Positions 45,898 through 54,171 of a DNA stretch of 64,000 bases are shown in pieces. Source of the stretch: Colwellia sp. C2M11 (GTDB lineage Bacteria > Pseudomonadota > Gammaproteobacteria > Enterobacterales > Alteromonadaceae); contig NZ_JAHKQD010000047.1 of the NCBI RefSeq assembly GCF_018860915.1, positions 212,124-276,123 of the forward strand, given 5' to 3'. The notes below the pieces were generated by a model. It did not search any database. It was not told the DNA's origin and saw only the letters and a program-made list of their open reading frames with translations. Each line of letters opens with the position of its first letter. The first letter of the stretch is position 1. Position numbers and translations under genes: made by a program.

Positions 45898-46066
45898 TGT
45901 TAGATGGTTTTGTTTGGTTAACTTGGTTTTGGCTTACAAGATAATAATAAGCGTTGCCCTGTTTTTTAAACTTTAACTTACCGCTCACCCTAAGGTGCAT
46001 TAGCTCGCAACCGGAAATTTTAAGCAACTTTTGTGTTTCATTGCTGGTATGCCAAGTAGAATCCAT
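45884..46066 (-). CDS. Small MerR/excisionase-like HTH protein
   Basis: 60 residues. TSNETQKLLKISGCELMHLR followed by VSGKLKFKKQGNAYYY fits the winged-helix pattern of small excisionase/MerR-like DNA-binding domains (helix, turn, Arg-x-x-Gly-Lys-Leu wing). It overlaps the methyltransferase start by 14 bp, implying translational coupling. It is the first gene of the leftward Dnd arm and may control it or serve as a mobile-island excisionase. Neither role is shown. Confidence 0.7.
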   Translation of the reverse strand: MDSTWHTSNETQKLLKISGCELMHLRVSGKLKFKKQGNAYYYLVSQNQVNQTKPSNNEIY

Positions 46067-46232
46067 AATGGTGAGTTTAATTATTTTTTTGGTAGTTTGA
46101 ATATTTAAAATTGTGAAGTAGTTGTAAGCTTAATGCAATTTAATTTACTATTAAACCTCATGATTTTTATTTATTCTTAGTTTAACTATGCATAATAAAT
46201 GTCTATGTACCTATAAAAGGAGCTCTATTACC
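46067..46232. promoter_or_regulatory. Divergent promoter region at right edge of Dnd arm
   Basis: 166 bp of very AT-rich DNA between the leftward HTH gene and the rightward gene at 46233. It ends in AAAAGGAG, a strong ribosome site for the rightward gene. No operator palindrome like those before dndB is present. Confidence 0.4.
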
Positions 46233-46934
46233 ATGAATGGTGAATCCACATATCAACCTGATTTTGTTGTAGTTGATGAAGATAATTTAGAATCAAAAAA
46301 AGAAAATCCCTCTGATGCAAATAAGATAAATTCTCAAGAGATCGTGGATAACGACTTTAATCAACGCGAAATAGATTTCGTAAATAAGCAACGCCACAAG
46401 CTTAGAGTTATTAATCCTAAAGGAGTCTATTTTTTTAGGCATATCACAATATCTTATTTTCATTCTGCCATTCACCTACTTAGCTTGCTTATATCATTAC
46501 TGTTGATTTTTTTATTTTGTCGAAAGTTGAATATTCAGAGTGAACAATTAATTTCAGGGGTAGGATATGTTAGCGATTGGAATGTTTTAGATCAGTTATT
46601 TCTTACATTTATTGTTATTTTCACGTTAACGAAGTTAAGAACGTTAATGATTACTAAAATAAATGGCACTAGTAAACGTTATAAAATAGCATTATGCGCT
46701 AATGCATTTAATAGTATTGTTTTTAATTATTTAAAGTTTCTTGTTTTGATTTTTAGTTTGATTTTTAGTTTGTTTTTTTTTGCAATTGATTTTGAAACAG
46801 GATTTTTAATTGAAGATGTAGTTGCAAAACTTACTAATGGAGTATTTGTAGATACGGTTAGTCCTATTGTATGGTGCGTTACCCTTGCTATTGTCATTCG
46901 AGGGTTTAGGTTTTTTGGTAAAGGAGAGGAGTAG
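46233..46934 (+). CDS. Uncharacterised multi-pass membrane protein
   Basis: 233 residues from the ATG with AAAGGAG ten bases upstream; an in-frame ATG 45 bp earlier lacks a ribosome site. The first 75 residues are polar and acidic. Hydrophobic segments follow at about 85-105, 125-145 and 165-190, with a weaker one near 210-228, so three or four passes. No family is recognised. It ends 4 bp before the next gene and begins a three-gene rightward cassette next to the Dnd island. Confidence 0.65.
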   Translation: MNGESTYQPDFVVVDEDNLESKKENPSDANKINSQEIVDNDFNQREIDFVNKQRHKLRVINPKGVYFFRHITISYFHSAIHLLSLLISLLLIFLFCRKLNIQSEQLISGVGYVSDWNVLDQLFLTFIVIFTLTKLRTLMITKINGTSKRYKIALCANAFNSIVFNYLKFLVLIFSLIFSLFFFAIDFETGFLIEDVVAKLTNGVFVDTVSPIVWCVTLAIVIRGFRFFGKGEE

Positions 46935-46938
46935 TGAA

Positions 46939-47409
46939 ATGAAATTTTTAGTAGGATTACTTCTTTGTTTATTGTTTCAAAATAGCTATGCCAAAGAAAC
47001 CTTAATTGAAGATTGTCGGCATTTAGAAAACGCAACCGAAGCTGATTTTGTGTTATTTAGCAAAAAAGAGTTTATTCAGTTAGGTGAGTGTCTTGCAGTT
47101 AGTTTTATAAAGAAAAGAATAGAACTAGATTTGATTGAATCTTGCAATGAAGTTGATGAAGATAAAAGAAATTTTCTAGGAGTTTTATCTTTATCAAAAC
47201 TTGAGGCGATTAAAATTGGGCAATGTATTGGAGTTATAAATTTTATATACCAACATTATGACAATGAGCCTGTTAATAGTTGGGGTAGCTATAAATATAA
47301 AACTTATCACTGCTTAAAAGGTAATCGAGCCGTAGATCGGATTATAAGAAGTAGAGCAACATTATTAAACAAGCAAGACATACGCAAGCTACTATGTGAG
47401 GTCTATTAA
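46939..47409 (+). CDS. Uncharacterised secreted protein
   Basis: 156 residues from the ATG at 46939, preceded by GGAGAGGAG. A signal peptide is evident: MKFLVGLLLCLLFQNSYAKE with cleavage after SYA. The mature part has six Cys (DCRHL, GECLA, ESCNE, GQCIG, YHCLKG, LLCEVY), which suggests disulfides in the periplasm, and repeats the theme LGECLAV / IGQCIGV after a KKEF or KLEA segment, hinting at an internal duplication. No family is recognised. Confidence 0.65.
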   Translation: MKFLVGLLLCLLFQNSYAKETLIEDCRHLENATEADFVLFSKKEFIQLGECLAVSFIKKRIELDLIESCNEVDEDKRNFLGVLSLSKLEAIKIGQCIGVINFIYQHYDNEPVNSWGSYKYKTYHCLKGNRAVDRIIRSRATLLNKQDIRKLLCEVY

Positions 47410-47412
47410 TGT

Positions 47413-48147
47413 ATGGAAATTGAATATTATTCTTTTAATGAACTAGCTCGAAGGTTTTTAGATACAGAGACTTTACCCAAATCAATACATGATGCGTTAA
47501 ATAATGTATTGACTAAAACTCATAAAACTCAAAATTTAGATAAAGTTAAATTTAGATCTGAAATTGTTAATAGAAAAGCTGCTGATGAAACAACCACTAA
47601 GTATCCTATTATTAAAGGCAGAACAAACTCTATTTATAATATATTGATATTGATATATTTAATTGGAACAAACGGCACGAAAGAACTTTTACAATCTTAC
47701 TATTTGTATAAACATCAAATAGATGATCAATTTTTAAATAAGCTATTTGAGCAAACAAAAAAGCAGTACTTAGAATTTTTTTGTTTGGGAGTAGTAAGAG
47801 AAAATATCGATAAAATTATTGGGTGCTTTAAATCTTCTGATTTCAATTTATTTGAAGACAAACTTCCATCACCATTTTCTAGTGACCCTAGTAAATTTAA
47901 TGATATCAGCCCAATGCTTAAGTTATTTAGCCAAGACATTCCTTGGGAATATTATATGGAAGAATATCAAAAAGCGGAAAATTTGTTTTTAGGAAAAAAT
48001 TATATTGAAGCGAAAGCTATCCTTCAGAGCTTAAATAAAGAAGCTTTAATTAGGCTACCCGTAATAGAAGTTTTGATTAGAAAAATTAATGTAGAGGAGT
48101 CTGAATCAAAAGAGGCTTGGGATTATTTAAAAAAAATATTAAATTAA
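47413..48147 (+). CDS. Uncharacterised cytosolic protein of the same cassette
   Basis: 244 residues with no signal peptide. Basic N-terminal region (KTHKTQNLDKVKFRSE) and a helical C-terminal half that includes YQKAENLFLGKNYIEAKAI and an EALIRLPVIEVLIRKI stretch, which resembles a tetratricopeptide-like helical pair. An ATG five bases earlier is out of frame. It starts 3 bp after the secreted-protein gene, so the three genes 46233-48147 form a probable operon. Function unknown. Confidence 0.6.
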   Translation: MEIEYYSFNELARRFLDTETLPKSIHDALNNVLTKTHKTQNLDKVKFRSEIVNRKAADETTTKYPIIKGRTNSIYNILILIYLIGTNGTKELLQSYYLYKHQIDDQFLNKLFEQTKKQYLEFFCLGVVRENIDKIIGCFKSSDFNLFEDKLPSPFSSDPSKFNDISPMLKLFSQDIPWEYYMEEYQKAENLFLGKNYIEAKAILQSLNKEALIRLPVIEVLIRKINVEESESKEAWDYLKKILN

Positions 48148-48154
48148 TCCTTGG

Positions 48155-48169
48155 TTGTGCCGCGCACAA
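48155..48169 (+). terminator. Short GC hairpin after cassette
   Basis: TTGTGC-CGC-GCACAA forms a small hairpin just after the third cassette gene. It lacks a T-run, so it is a weak terminator candidate only. Confidence 0.35.
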
Positions 48170-48207
48170 ATTCATTATTGCTGTAGTTCATAAACAGGAG
48201 CAATAAG

Positions 48208-48471
48208 ATGAAAACTAACACTACAATTTTTAAAGGTTATCCAGCATTAACTAATAGCTGTTATTTTATAAAAGCGTGCAAAATACAAAATAGCCTTGAG
48301 CAAGGTATAGAATATCAAAAACTAGGAGGTTTAAAACTTCGAAAAACTAAAGATTTAATTCGCTTTAAACTTGGTGAATATCGTTTGATATTTAAACGTG
48401 CTCAATATGGCTTTATACCTGAAACTTTAATTCAGCGTAAAAACTTGCCTTTATTTCTTAAACGCAGGTAA
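48208..48471 (+). CDS. Small basic protein, possibly RelE-like fold
   Basis: 87 residues, very basic. An AGGAGCAAT ribosome site precedes the ATG. GIEYQKLGGLKLRKTKDLIRF followed by GEYRLIFKR is reminiscent of RelE/HigB-type toxins (a KL.G..dL.R.R.g.yR.if pattern), but the fit is loose and no antitoxin gene is adjacent. The stop codon lies within a hairpin. Alternative: an unrelated conserved small protein. Confidence 0.55.
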   Translation: MKTNTTIFKGYPALTNSCYFIKACKIQNSLEQGIEYQKLGGLKLRKTKDLIRFKLGEYRLIFKRAQYGFIPETLIQRKNLPLFLKRR

Positions 48472-48487
48472 CGCATTCAGCGTTACC
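48467..48487 (+). terminator. Hairpin at the stop of the small basic protein gene
   Basis: GGTAACGC-ATTCA-GCGTTACC, perfect 8-bp arms, overlaps the stop codon at 48469-48471. It may limit read-through or couple translation to the next small gene. Confidence 0.5.
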
Positions 48488-48512
48488 GTATTTAAATTAT
48501 TAAGGAAAAGTT

Positions 48513-48647
48513 ATGAATTCAAAAATAAAGCCAGAAGATAATCAATCAAACCAAAAAAATTCCAATAAAGGTACATCGGGGACAAATCGTCAGTACGATC
48601 AAGTGCATGGAAATCGCAGTAAACAAAAACAACAAGGAGATAAATAA
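48513..48647 (+). CDS. 44-residue polar protein
   Basis: 44 residues from an ATG preceded by AAGGAAAAG. It is almost free of hydrophobic residues and rich in Asn, Gln, Lys and Ser (NSNKGTSGTNRQYDQVHGNR). Very similar small NKGTSGTN-type proteins occur in gammaproteobacteria, which supports that it is a real gene. Its stop lies 1 nt before the next ATG (TAAG-ATG), so it is probably coupled to the GRDP-like gene. No function known. Confidence 0.6.
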   Translation: MNSKIKPEDNQSNQKNSNKGTSGTNRQYDQVHGNRSKQKQQGDK

Positions 48648-48648
48648 G

Positions 48649-49200
48649 ATGAACTTACCTTCACAAATTTTAGAGCATACAGCTAATACCAAACATTTTA
48701 ACCATCAAAGTTTACAGACGGTTGATATATCAATTCATCCGTTAGTAAAGTCAATTAACTTTGATAAACTTAAATGGAAATTAACAAAGTCTGCGGAAGC
48801 AACGTGGACTGACAAACTGTGTGATTTAGCTGAGCTGGAATATCAAAAGTTTCTGTCTTTAAAATTGCTCTATCCCAAAGTATCTCTAGTGCCGAGTAAA
48901 TTAGTTGATAAATTTTGGCATGAACATATATTAGATACCAAGTCCTATGAAGATGATTGCAATAAAGTATTTGGTTACTTTGTTCATCATTATCCCTATT
49001 TTGGTATTTATGGGAAAGATGATCAAAACGCTTTACAAGTATCGTTTGATAAAACAATAGAACTTTACGAAATGCATTTTGGTAAATACCCTACAAAGGC
49101 ATTATTTGGAAGTGAAGCTCAGCAAGCTTCCCGTTGTGGAGGGCATGCTTGTCATGTTCCATCTACTTGTGCTTGTCGTACGCCTAGTGCTTGTAAGTAA
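48649..49200 (+). CDS. GRDP-like protein with Cys-rich tail
   Basis: 183 residues from the ATG at 48649, with AAGGAGA nine bases upstream. ELEYQKFLSLKLLYPKVSLVPSK followed by VDKFWHEHILDTKSYEDDC matches the glycine-rich-domain-protein-like (GRDP, DUF1399-type) family. The last 21 residues contain five Cys (RCGGHACHVPSTCACRTPSACK in part), an unusual tail for the family. No signal peptide, so cytosolic. Function unknown; metal binding by the tail is a possibility. Confidence 0.75.
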   Translation: MNLPSQILEHTANTKHFNHQSLQTVDISIHPLVKSINFDKLKWKLTKSAEATWTDKLCDLAELEYQKFLSLKLLYPKVSLVPSKLVDKFWHEHILDTKSYEDDCNKVFGYFVHHYPYFGIYGKDDQNALQVSFDKTIELYEMHFGKYPTKALFGSEAQQASRCGGHACHVPSTCACRTPSACK

Positions 49201-49615
49201 TATCAGCAGAGTGAGTTATGTATTAAATTAATTCACTCTGTTACACATCTATGCTTGTTGTTAGATAATGTATTATTCTACAGTATGAAGTGACAGTTAT
49301 CTTGTGTAGAGATAACCCTTATCTTAGGATAAAATATAATTCAGTGTTGTTAGTTATATGTTTAAAAACAATGCTGAATTATTCATACATAAATATTTAG
49401 TATCAAACGTAGTCCCTATAACTGATTCATATGTACAATCAATTGTTCTAATAGGTCATCATTGATCTACCATTGAATGCAGTGCAAATATAATTATTAT
49501 TGTAGGGTGGTAACAAGCTATTGCTTAACTAACTAGAAATTACAGGCAATAAAAACCCGTAACATTATATCTCTATAATATTACGGGTTTCTTGGGTTCT
49601 TAATGAACCTGAATA
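49201..49615. other. Intergenic region with two hairpins before tRNA-Val
   Basis: 415 bp without a gene. Next to the GRDP-like stop, arms CAGAGTGAGTTA (49207-49218) and TAATTCACTCTG (49229-49240) form a 12-bp hairpin with one mismatch, a probable terminator. The leftward tRNA terminator lies at 49551-49590. Between them I see nothing recognisable. Confidence 0.6.
49551..49590 (-). terminator. Terminator of tRNA-Val
   Basis: Seventeen-base arms at 49553-49569 and 49574-49590 pair with one wobble around a 4-nt loop. On the minus strand the hairpin is followed by a run of T. It lies 26 bp downstream of the tRNA 3' end. Confidence 0.8.
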
Positions 49616-49692
49616 TGGTGCTCGCTACTGGACTCGAACCAGTGACACCTTGCATGTCATGCAAGTACTCTAACCAACTGAGCTAAGCGAGC
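49616..49692 (-). tRNA. tRNA-Val (anticodon GAC), CCA encoded
   Basis: A 77-nt cloverleaf on the minus strand: acceptor GCTCGCT/AGCGAGC, D arm GCTC..GAGT, anticodon stem CTTGC/GCAAG with loop ATGACAT (anticodon GAC, reading GUC), variable GTGTC, T arm ACTGG-TTCGAGT-CCAGT, discriminator A and an encoded CCA. All stems pair. The Val identity bases A35, C36 and A73 are present. It sits near the right end of the accessory region and could be an island attachment site, but no direct repeat of its end was found. Confidence 0.95.
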
Positions 49693-49784
49693 AAAATGCT
49701 TGATTGAATTAATCAACGGGCGCTATGTTAGCCGTCAACTTATGTCCTTGCAAGCGCTTTTGCTTAAATTCGCTGAAATAAAGT

Positions 49785-51152
49785 TTAATTGATTGTTTTT
49801 AACGCAAGACGGCCTTGAACTACCTTTAAACGCCATGCAAGTAAGATGGCTGCAGTAGATAAACCGACGATAAAACCTATCCAAAAACCATAAGGACCCA
49901 TTTTGTCAGTAACCCAATCTGTAATGCCTAATACTATCCCTACAGGTAAGCCAATTAACCAATAAGAAACAAACGTGATATATAAAATAGATTTGGTATC
50001 TTTATAGCCACGTAATGCACCGGCAGAAACCACTTGTACTGTGTCTGAAAATTGATACAGGGTTGCTAAAAGCATAATGTTTGCTGCAAGCTCTATAACA
50101 GGAAGTTCATCAGTATAAATGCCAACAATAGGTACTCTAAATACTAAGGTGATTATTGCGGTAAAAACAGCAAGTAGTAAGCCTAGAATAATTGCGTGTG
50201 TGGTATACGCTTTAGCTTGTTGATGATTTTTATCACCTAATGCGTTACCAACTTTTATCGTAGTCGCCATAGCTAAACTTAATGGCACCATAAAAATTAA
50301 GCCACTAAAGTTAAGCGCTATTTGATGACTTGCAACGGTTTCAGCACCAAAAGGAACTAAAATAATAGCAACAACGGCAAATAAGCTAACTTCAAATAAT
50401 AAGGATAAAGCGATAGGTGTGCCTAAGCTTAAAATATTTTTAATTTTAGACCAGCTTGGCCAAAACCATTTATCGAAAAGCGATGATTTTTTTAATGTTT
50501 TTGAATAAAAGGCATATAAGAACATACCAAGAAACATTGCCCAGTATACAATTGCTGTGGCAACACCACAGCCAGCACCACCTAAAGCAGGCGCACCAAA
50601 TTCTCCGTAAATAAAGATATAATTAGCCGGAATGTTTACCAACAAGCCAATAATACTAATTACCATGGTTGGTTTGGTATAAGAAAGTCCTTCGGCGTAA
50701 TTTCTTAATACTAAATAAAGGCAATAACCAGGCGCGCCCCAAACAATGTATCGTAAATAATCAAACAATAATGGCTTTAAGTTACCTTCTAATTCAATGG
50801 CTGGCGCGATCATGGGGGCCAGTAGATAATACAACCCAATAAGTGATAGGCCTAATGCGAGTGCAATCCAAGCGGTTTGATAAGTTTGCTCACTAATGGC
50901 TAAATAGTCTTTTGCTCCTGCAAGCTGGGAAACAATGACTGCAAGCGCCATAACTAAACCATAAATGGTTAATATTAATGGTAACCAAATACTATTTGCT
51001 ACAGCGACTGCTGCCATATCGATAGCGCTAACTCGACCAGCCATTACAATATCAATGAATCCCATTAAATTTTGAATAAGCTGTGCGATGAGAATAGGGT
51101 AAGAAAGTTTAGCTAAACTTTTAACATTTGTGTAAAAGGGAGTTAGGTTCAT
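49785..51152 (-). CDS. MATE-family multidrug/Na+ efflux transporter (NorM type)
   Basis: 455 residues with twelve membrane segments and the duplicated two-bundle MATE layout. LAKLSYPILIAQLIQNLMGFIDIVMAG is the typical first helix, and TVASHQIALNFSGLIFMVPLSLAMA marks the second half. It is an inner-membrane antiporter coupling drug export to Na+ or H+ entry. Monocistronic by position; the tRNA lies 93 bp downstream. The cation is not determined from sequence. Confidence 0.92.
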   Translation of the reverse strand: MNLTPFYTNVKSLAKLSYPILIAQLIQNLMGFIDIVMAGRVSAIDMAAVAVANSIWLPLILTIYGLVMALAVIVSQLAGAKDYLAISEQTYQTAWIALALGLSLIGLYYLLAPMIAPAIELEGNLKPLLFDYLRYIVWGAPGYCLYLVLRNYAEGLSYTKPTMVISIIGLLVNIPANYIFIYGEFGAPALGGAGCGVATAIVYWAMFLGMFLYAFYSKTLKKSSLFDKWFWPSWSKIKNILSLGTPIALSLLFEVSLFAVVAIILVPFGAETVASHQIALNFSGLIFMVPLSLAMATTIKVGNALGDKNHQQAKAYTTHAIILGLLLAVFTAIITLVFRVPIVGIYTDELPVIELAANIMLLATLYQFSDTVQVVSAGALRGYKDTKSILYITFVSYWLIGLPVGIVLGITDWVTDKMGPYGFWIGFIVGLSTAAILLAWRLKVVQGRLALKTIN

Positions 51153-51332
51153 TAAATTTTGACTGTAGGCTATAAAATAAAAGGACTAAAGGTAGGCCAT
51201 CATATTGAAGAAGCTAAACACAGGCAACCATTACAGCTAACTATTCAAAAAATGTTTACTGTTAGCTATATTATTAGTGAACAATTACTTAAATAGACAC
51301 AATAATAGTCAGTTATCATTAACAATTATTTT

Positions 51333-51746
51333 TTATGCGCCAAGTTTCTGGCTTACCAATTCTACTAACTGTGCCTGTAGTCCGGCTAATTCAGCATTTA
51401 ATATTTTGGCTTTTTCTTGTGAGCTTTCATCATTGGTATTAAGTTGGGCTATTTCTTGTGTTAATTCTACTATTTGCTCTTCTAATTCTTCTATCATTTG
51501 GTCTAACGGATCTTCTTTTTCTTCACCTTCTTCTGTTTTTAATATTTTTTGAAGTGCGGCAGAGTTTACTTCCTCTAATTGTTTGTCTTTTGCTTCTTGG
51601 GAAATAGTGACTTCATCCGTTTTGCTAATTTGAGTAGAAGCAAGGGGGTTAGTATCTAATGCTTCATCATCTTTTATTGTAGAAAACTTGTTTATTTGAT
51701 TCGATTGATGATTTGGTGTTTTTATATTAACAGTCATGTTATCCAT
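51333..51746 (-). CDS. Coiled-coil protein, FlxA-like
   Basis: 137 residues, acidic. The N-terminal half is low-complexity and polar; residues about 75-132 form a coiled coil with heptad Leu/Ile (EELEEQIVELTQEIAQLN, LNAELAGLQAQLVEL). The overall character recalls FlxA-family proteins, but the match is weak. No signal peptide or membrane segment. The gene is followed on the same strand, 180 bp on, by the MATE gene. Confidence 0.6.
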   Translation of the reverse strand: MDNMTVNIKTPNHQSNQINKFSTIKDDEALDTNPLASTQISKTDEVTISQEAKDKQLEEVNSAALQKILKTEEGEEKEDPLDQMIEELEEQIVELTQEIAQLNTNDESSQEKAKILNAELAGLQAQLVELVSQKLGA

Positions 51747-51867
51747 AACGACGTCCTATTTTATAACATTGATGAGCTGATAAGGTCTTTGTAATTTTTA
51801 TCAGTGAGATTGCCTCAGTTATTTTATATCGGCCTTTACGTGGATATCTTGAATATATAAATATTTA

Positions 51868-52197
51868 TTAATCTTCAATTTTTAAAAATTTTAATTTATT
51901 CTCAACACCATCCCATTCCTTTGCATCTTCAGGAGCAGGTTTAACGTCGGTAATTCTAGGCCAAATTTGTGAAAGCTCAGCATTTAGTTTAATAAATTCT
52001 TGTTGATCTTCGGGGACTTCATCTTCTTGATAAATAGCACCTGCAGGGCATTCAACTGGGCATAAATCACAGTCAATACAATCGTCTGGGTTAATAACAA
52101 GAAAGTTTGGACCTTCAAAAAAAGCGTCTGCCGGACATACCGCAACACAATCTGTGTATTTACAACGAATACAATTATCGGTAACAACAAAAGCCAT
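51868..52197 (-). CDS. fdxA: 7Fe-8S ferredoxin FdxA
   Basis: 109 residues. The first half has [14 protein letters not shown] (Cys9, 12, 17, 21) and [12 protein letters not shown] (Cys40, 43, 46, 50), the pattern of Azotobacter-type seven-iron ferredoxins with one [3Fe-4S] and one [4Fe-4S] cluster. The non-ligand Cys of the Azotobacter protein (PVDC) is Ala here. A soluble electron carrier. Divergent from the FAD oxidoreductase gene at 52343. Confidence 0.93.
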   Translation of the reverse strand: MAFVVTDNCIRCKYTDCVAVCPADAFFEGPNFLVINPDDCIDCDLCPVECPAGAIYQEDEVPEDQQEFIKLNAELSQIWPRITDVKPAPEDAKEWDGVENKLKFLKIED

Positions 52198-52342
52198 AAT
52201 TTATTTACTCTTTAATCAATTTTGTGTGGATCATACCTTGCTTTATTTTAAATTCAATCTCTTGTTTTAATTGGTATGCGTCTTACTATCAGGTAAAATG
52301 CCGCCATATTTATATACAGCCCTTATTTTTGGATCTCAGACC

Positions 52343-54022
52343 ATGTTGCGTTTAACCGATATTAAATTACCTTTAGATCATCCAGCTGATGCTATTGAGC
52401 AGGCAATACTTGACAAACTTGCCATAACTAACGCTGAATTAGTTAATTTTACCGTATTTAAACGTGGTTACGACGCTCGTAAAAAAAGTAATATTTTCTT
52501 AATTTATACCTTAGATGTTACTACAACTAAGGATGAGGCATTACTTGCTGTTTTTGCTAAAGATTCACATGTGAAATTAACACCTGACATGGCTTATAAG
52601 TTTGTCGCACAAGCACCAGAAAAACTAACGCAGCGTCCTGTGGTTATTGGCATGGGACCTTGTGGTTTATTTGTTGGTTTAGTTTTGGCACAAATGGGTT
52701 TTAAACCGATTATTCTAGAGCGTGGTAAAGAAGTAAGAGAGCGCACTAAAGACACCTTTGGTTTTTGGCGTAAAAAAATATTAAATACAGAGTCAAATGT
52801 ACAGTTTGGTGAGGGTGGGGCAGGTACGTTTTCTGATGGAAAACTCTATAGCCAAGTAAAAGATCCTAAACATTATAGCCGTAAAGTTTTGCATGAGTTT
52901 GTTGATGCGGGCGCACCAGAAGAAATTTTATATGTAAGCAAGCCTCACATTGGTACGTTTAAACTAGTGACTATGGTTGAAAAAATGCGTGCTAAAATTT
53001 TTGAATTAGGCGGCGAAGTGCGCTTTGGTGAAAAAGTTGAACAAATTCATTTTGAAAATGATGATAGTGTTATTTTTGATGAAGAGGAATTAAGCGACTG
53101 TACGGCTAAACAAGTAACAGGGTTAACGTTAGCCAGTGGTGAGCATATTGTAACAAGCCACATTGCTTTAGCGATAGGCCATAGCGCCAGAGATACCTTT
53201 AAAATGCTGTTTGATGAAGGTATTTATATTAAAGCTAAGCCTTTTTCAGTTGGATTTCGTATCGAGCATGAACAATCTGTTATTGATGAAGCACGTTTTG
53301 GTAAAAATGCCGGTAATGAAATTTTAGGCGCAGCCGATTATAAACTTGTGCATCATGCGAGTAATGGTCGCAGTGTTTATAGTTTCTGTATGTGTCCAGG
53401 TGGTACGGTAGTAGCAGCAGCATCAGAAGAGGGCCGATTAGTTACTAATGGTATGAGCCAATATTCTCGCCATGAACGTAATGCAAACAGTGCTATTGTG
53501 GTCGGTATAGAGCCAAAAGATTATACCTCGGGTAAATTTGCTTCTAAAGATAACTCGGTATTAGCAGGTATTGAGTTTCAACGTCGATTAGAAGAGCAAG
53601 CCTTTAAGATGGGCGGTGAAAATTATGATGCACCTGTGCAGCTTGTTGGTGATTTTTTAGCTGGAAATAAAACCGGCGAGCACGGTAGTGTTATACCTTC
53701 TTATAAACCCGGTGTGGTTTATTGTGATTTAAGTGAAGCATTACCTGATTATGCTGTTACTGCCATTAGAGAAGCGTTGCCTGCTTTTGAACGTAAGATT
53801 AAAGGCTTTTCAATGAAAGATGCTACGTTAACTGCTGTTGAAACACGTACGTCATCACCTATTCAAATAACGCGTGATAGAACAACATTGCAAAGTTTAA
53901 ATGCTAAAGGTTTATACCCAGCAGGTGAAGGTGCAGGTTATGCTGGGGGAATTTTATCAGCAGGCATTGATGGTATTAAAATAGCTGAAGCAATGGCGTT
54001 ATCAATGCTTGAATCGTCGTAA
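52343..54022 (+). CDS. NAD(P)/FAD-dependent oxidoreductase (COG2509 type)
   Basis: 559 residues from the ATG at 52343; earlier starts (52298 ATG, 52271 TTG) would add residues not typical of the family. A Rossmann FAD motif VVIGMGPCGLFVGLVLAQMG is near residue 100, followed by QFGEGGAGTFSDGKLYSQVKD, and the C-terminal YPAGEGAGYAGGILSAGIDG FAD-binding segment. This is a widespread conserved family of uncharacterised flavoproteins. No membrane segment. The ferredoxin FdxA, divergent from it, could be a partner but nothing here proves it. Confidence 0.85.
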   Translation: MLRLTDIKLPLDHPADAIEQAILDKLAITNAELVNFTVFKRGYDARKKSNIFLIYTLDVTTTKDEALLAVFAKDSHVKLTPDMAYKFVAQAPEKLTQRPVVIGMGPCGLFVGLVLAQMGFKPIILERGKEVRERTKDTFGFWRKKILNTESNVQFGEGGAGTFSDGKLYSQVKDPKHYSRKVLHEFVDAGAPEEILYVSKPHIGTFKLVTMVEKMRAKIFELGGEVRFGEKVEQIHFENDDSVIFDEEELSDCTAKQVTGLTLASGEHIVTSHIALAIGHSARDTFKMLFDEGIYIKAKPFSVGFRIEHEQSVIDEARFGKNAGNEILGAADYKLVHHASNGRSVYSFCMCPGGTVVAAASEEGRLVTNGMSQYSRHERNANSAIVVGIEPKDYTSGKFASKDNSVLAGIEFQRRLEEQAFKMGGENYDAPVQLVGDFLAGNKTGEHGSVIPSYKPGVVYCDLSEALPDYAVTAIREALPAFERKIKGFSMKDATLTAVETRTSSPIQITRDRTTLQSLNAKGLYPAGEGAGYAGGILSAGIDGIKIAEAMALSMLESS

Positions 54023-54171
54023 TAGTTGCTAAAAAAATTGCAAATTAAGCTAAATTGCCCTATATTGCTGACCTCGAATTATTCTTTGCGCTTTTATAGT
54101 GAGTTCAATGCGTTAGAATAATCTTCAATATTTATCGATTTTTCATTTACTTTAAACATAATAAACATCAA

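Noticed and set aside
48155..48169. Integron-type recombination site
   Set aside because: Only a short GC hairpin; lacks the paired core sites of attC and there is no cassette series or integrase.
49616..49692. tRNA-Val as attachment site of the Dnd island
   Set aside because: I looked for a repeat of the tRNA 3' end near 25.8-26.4 kb and around 46 kb and found none; no integrase gene is in the window.
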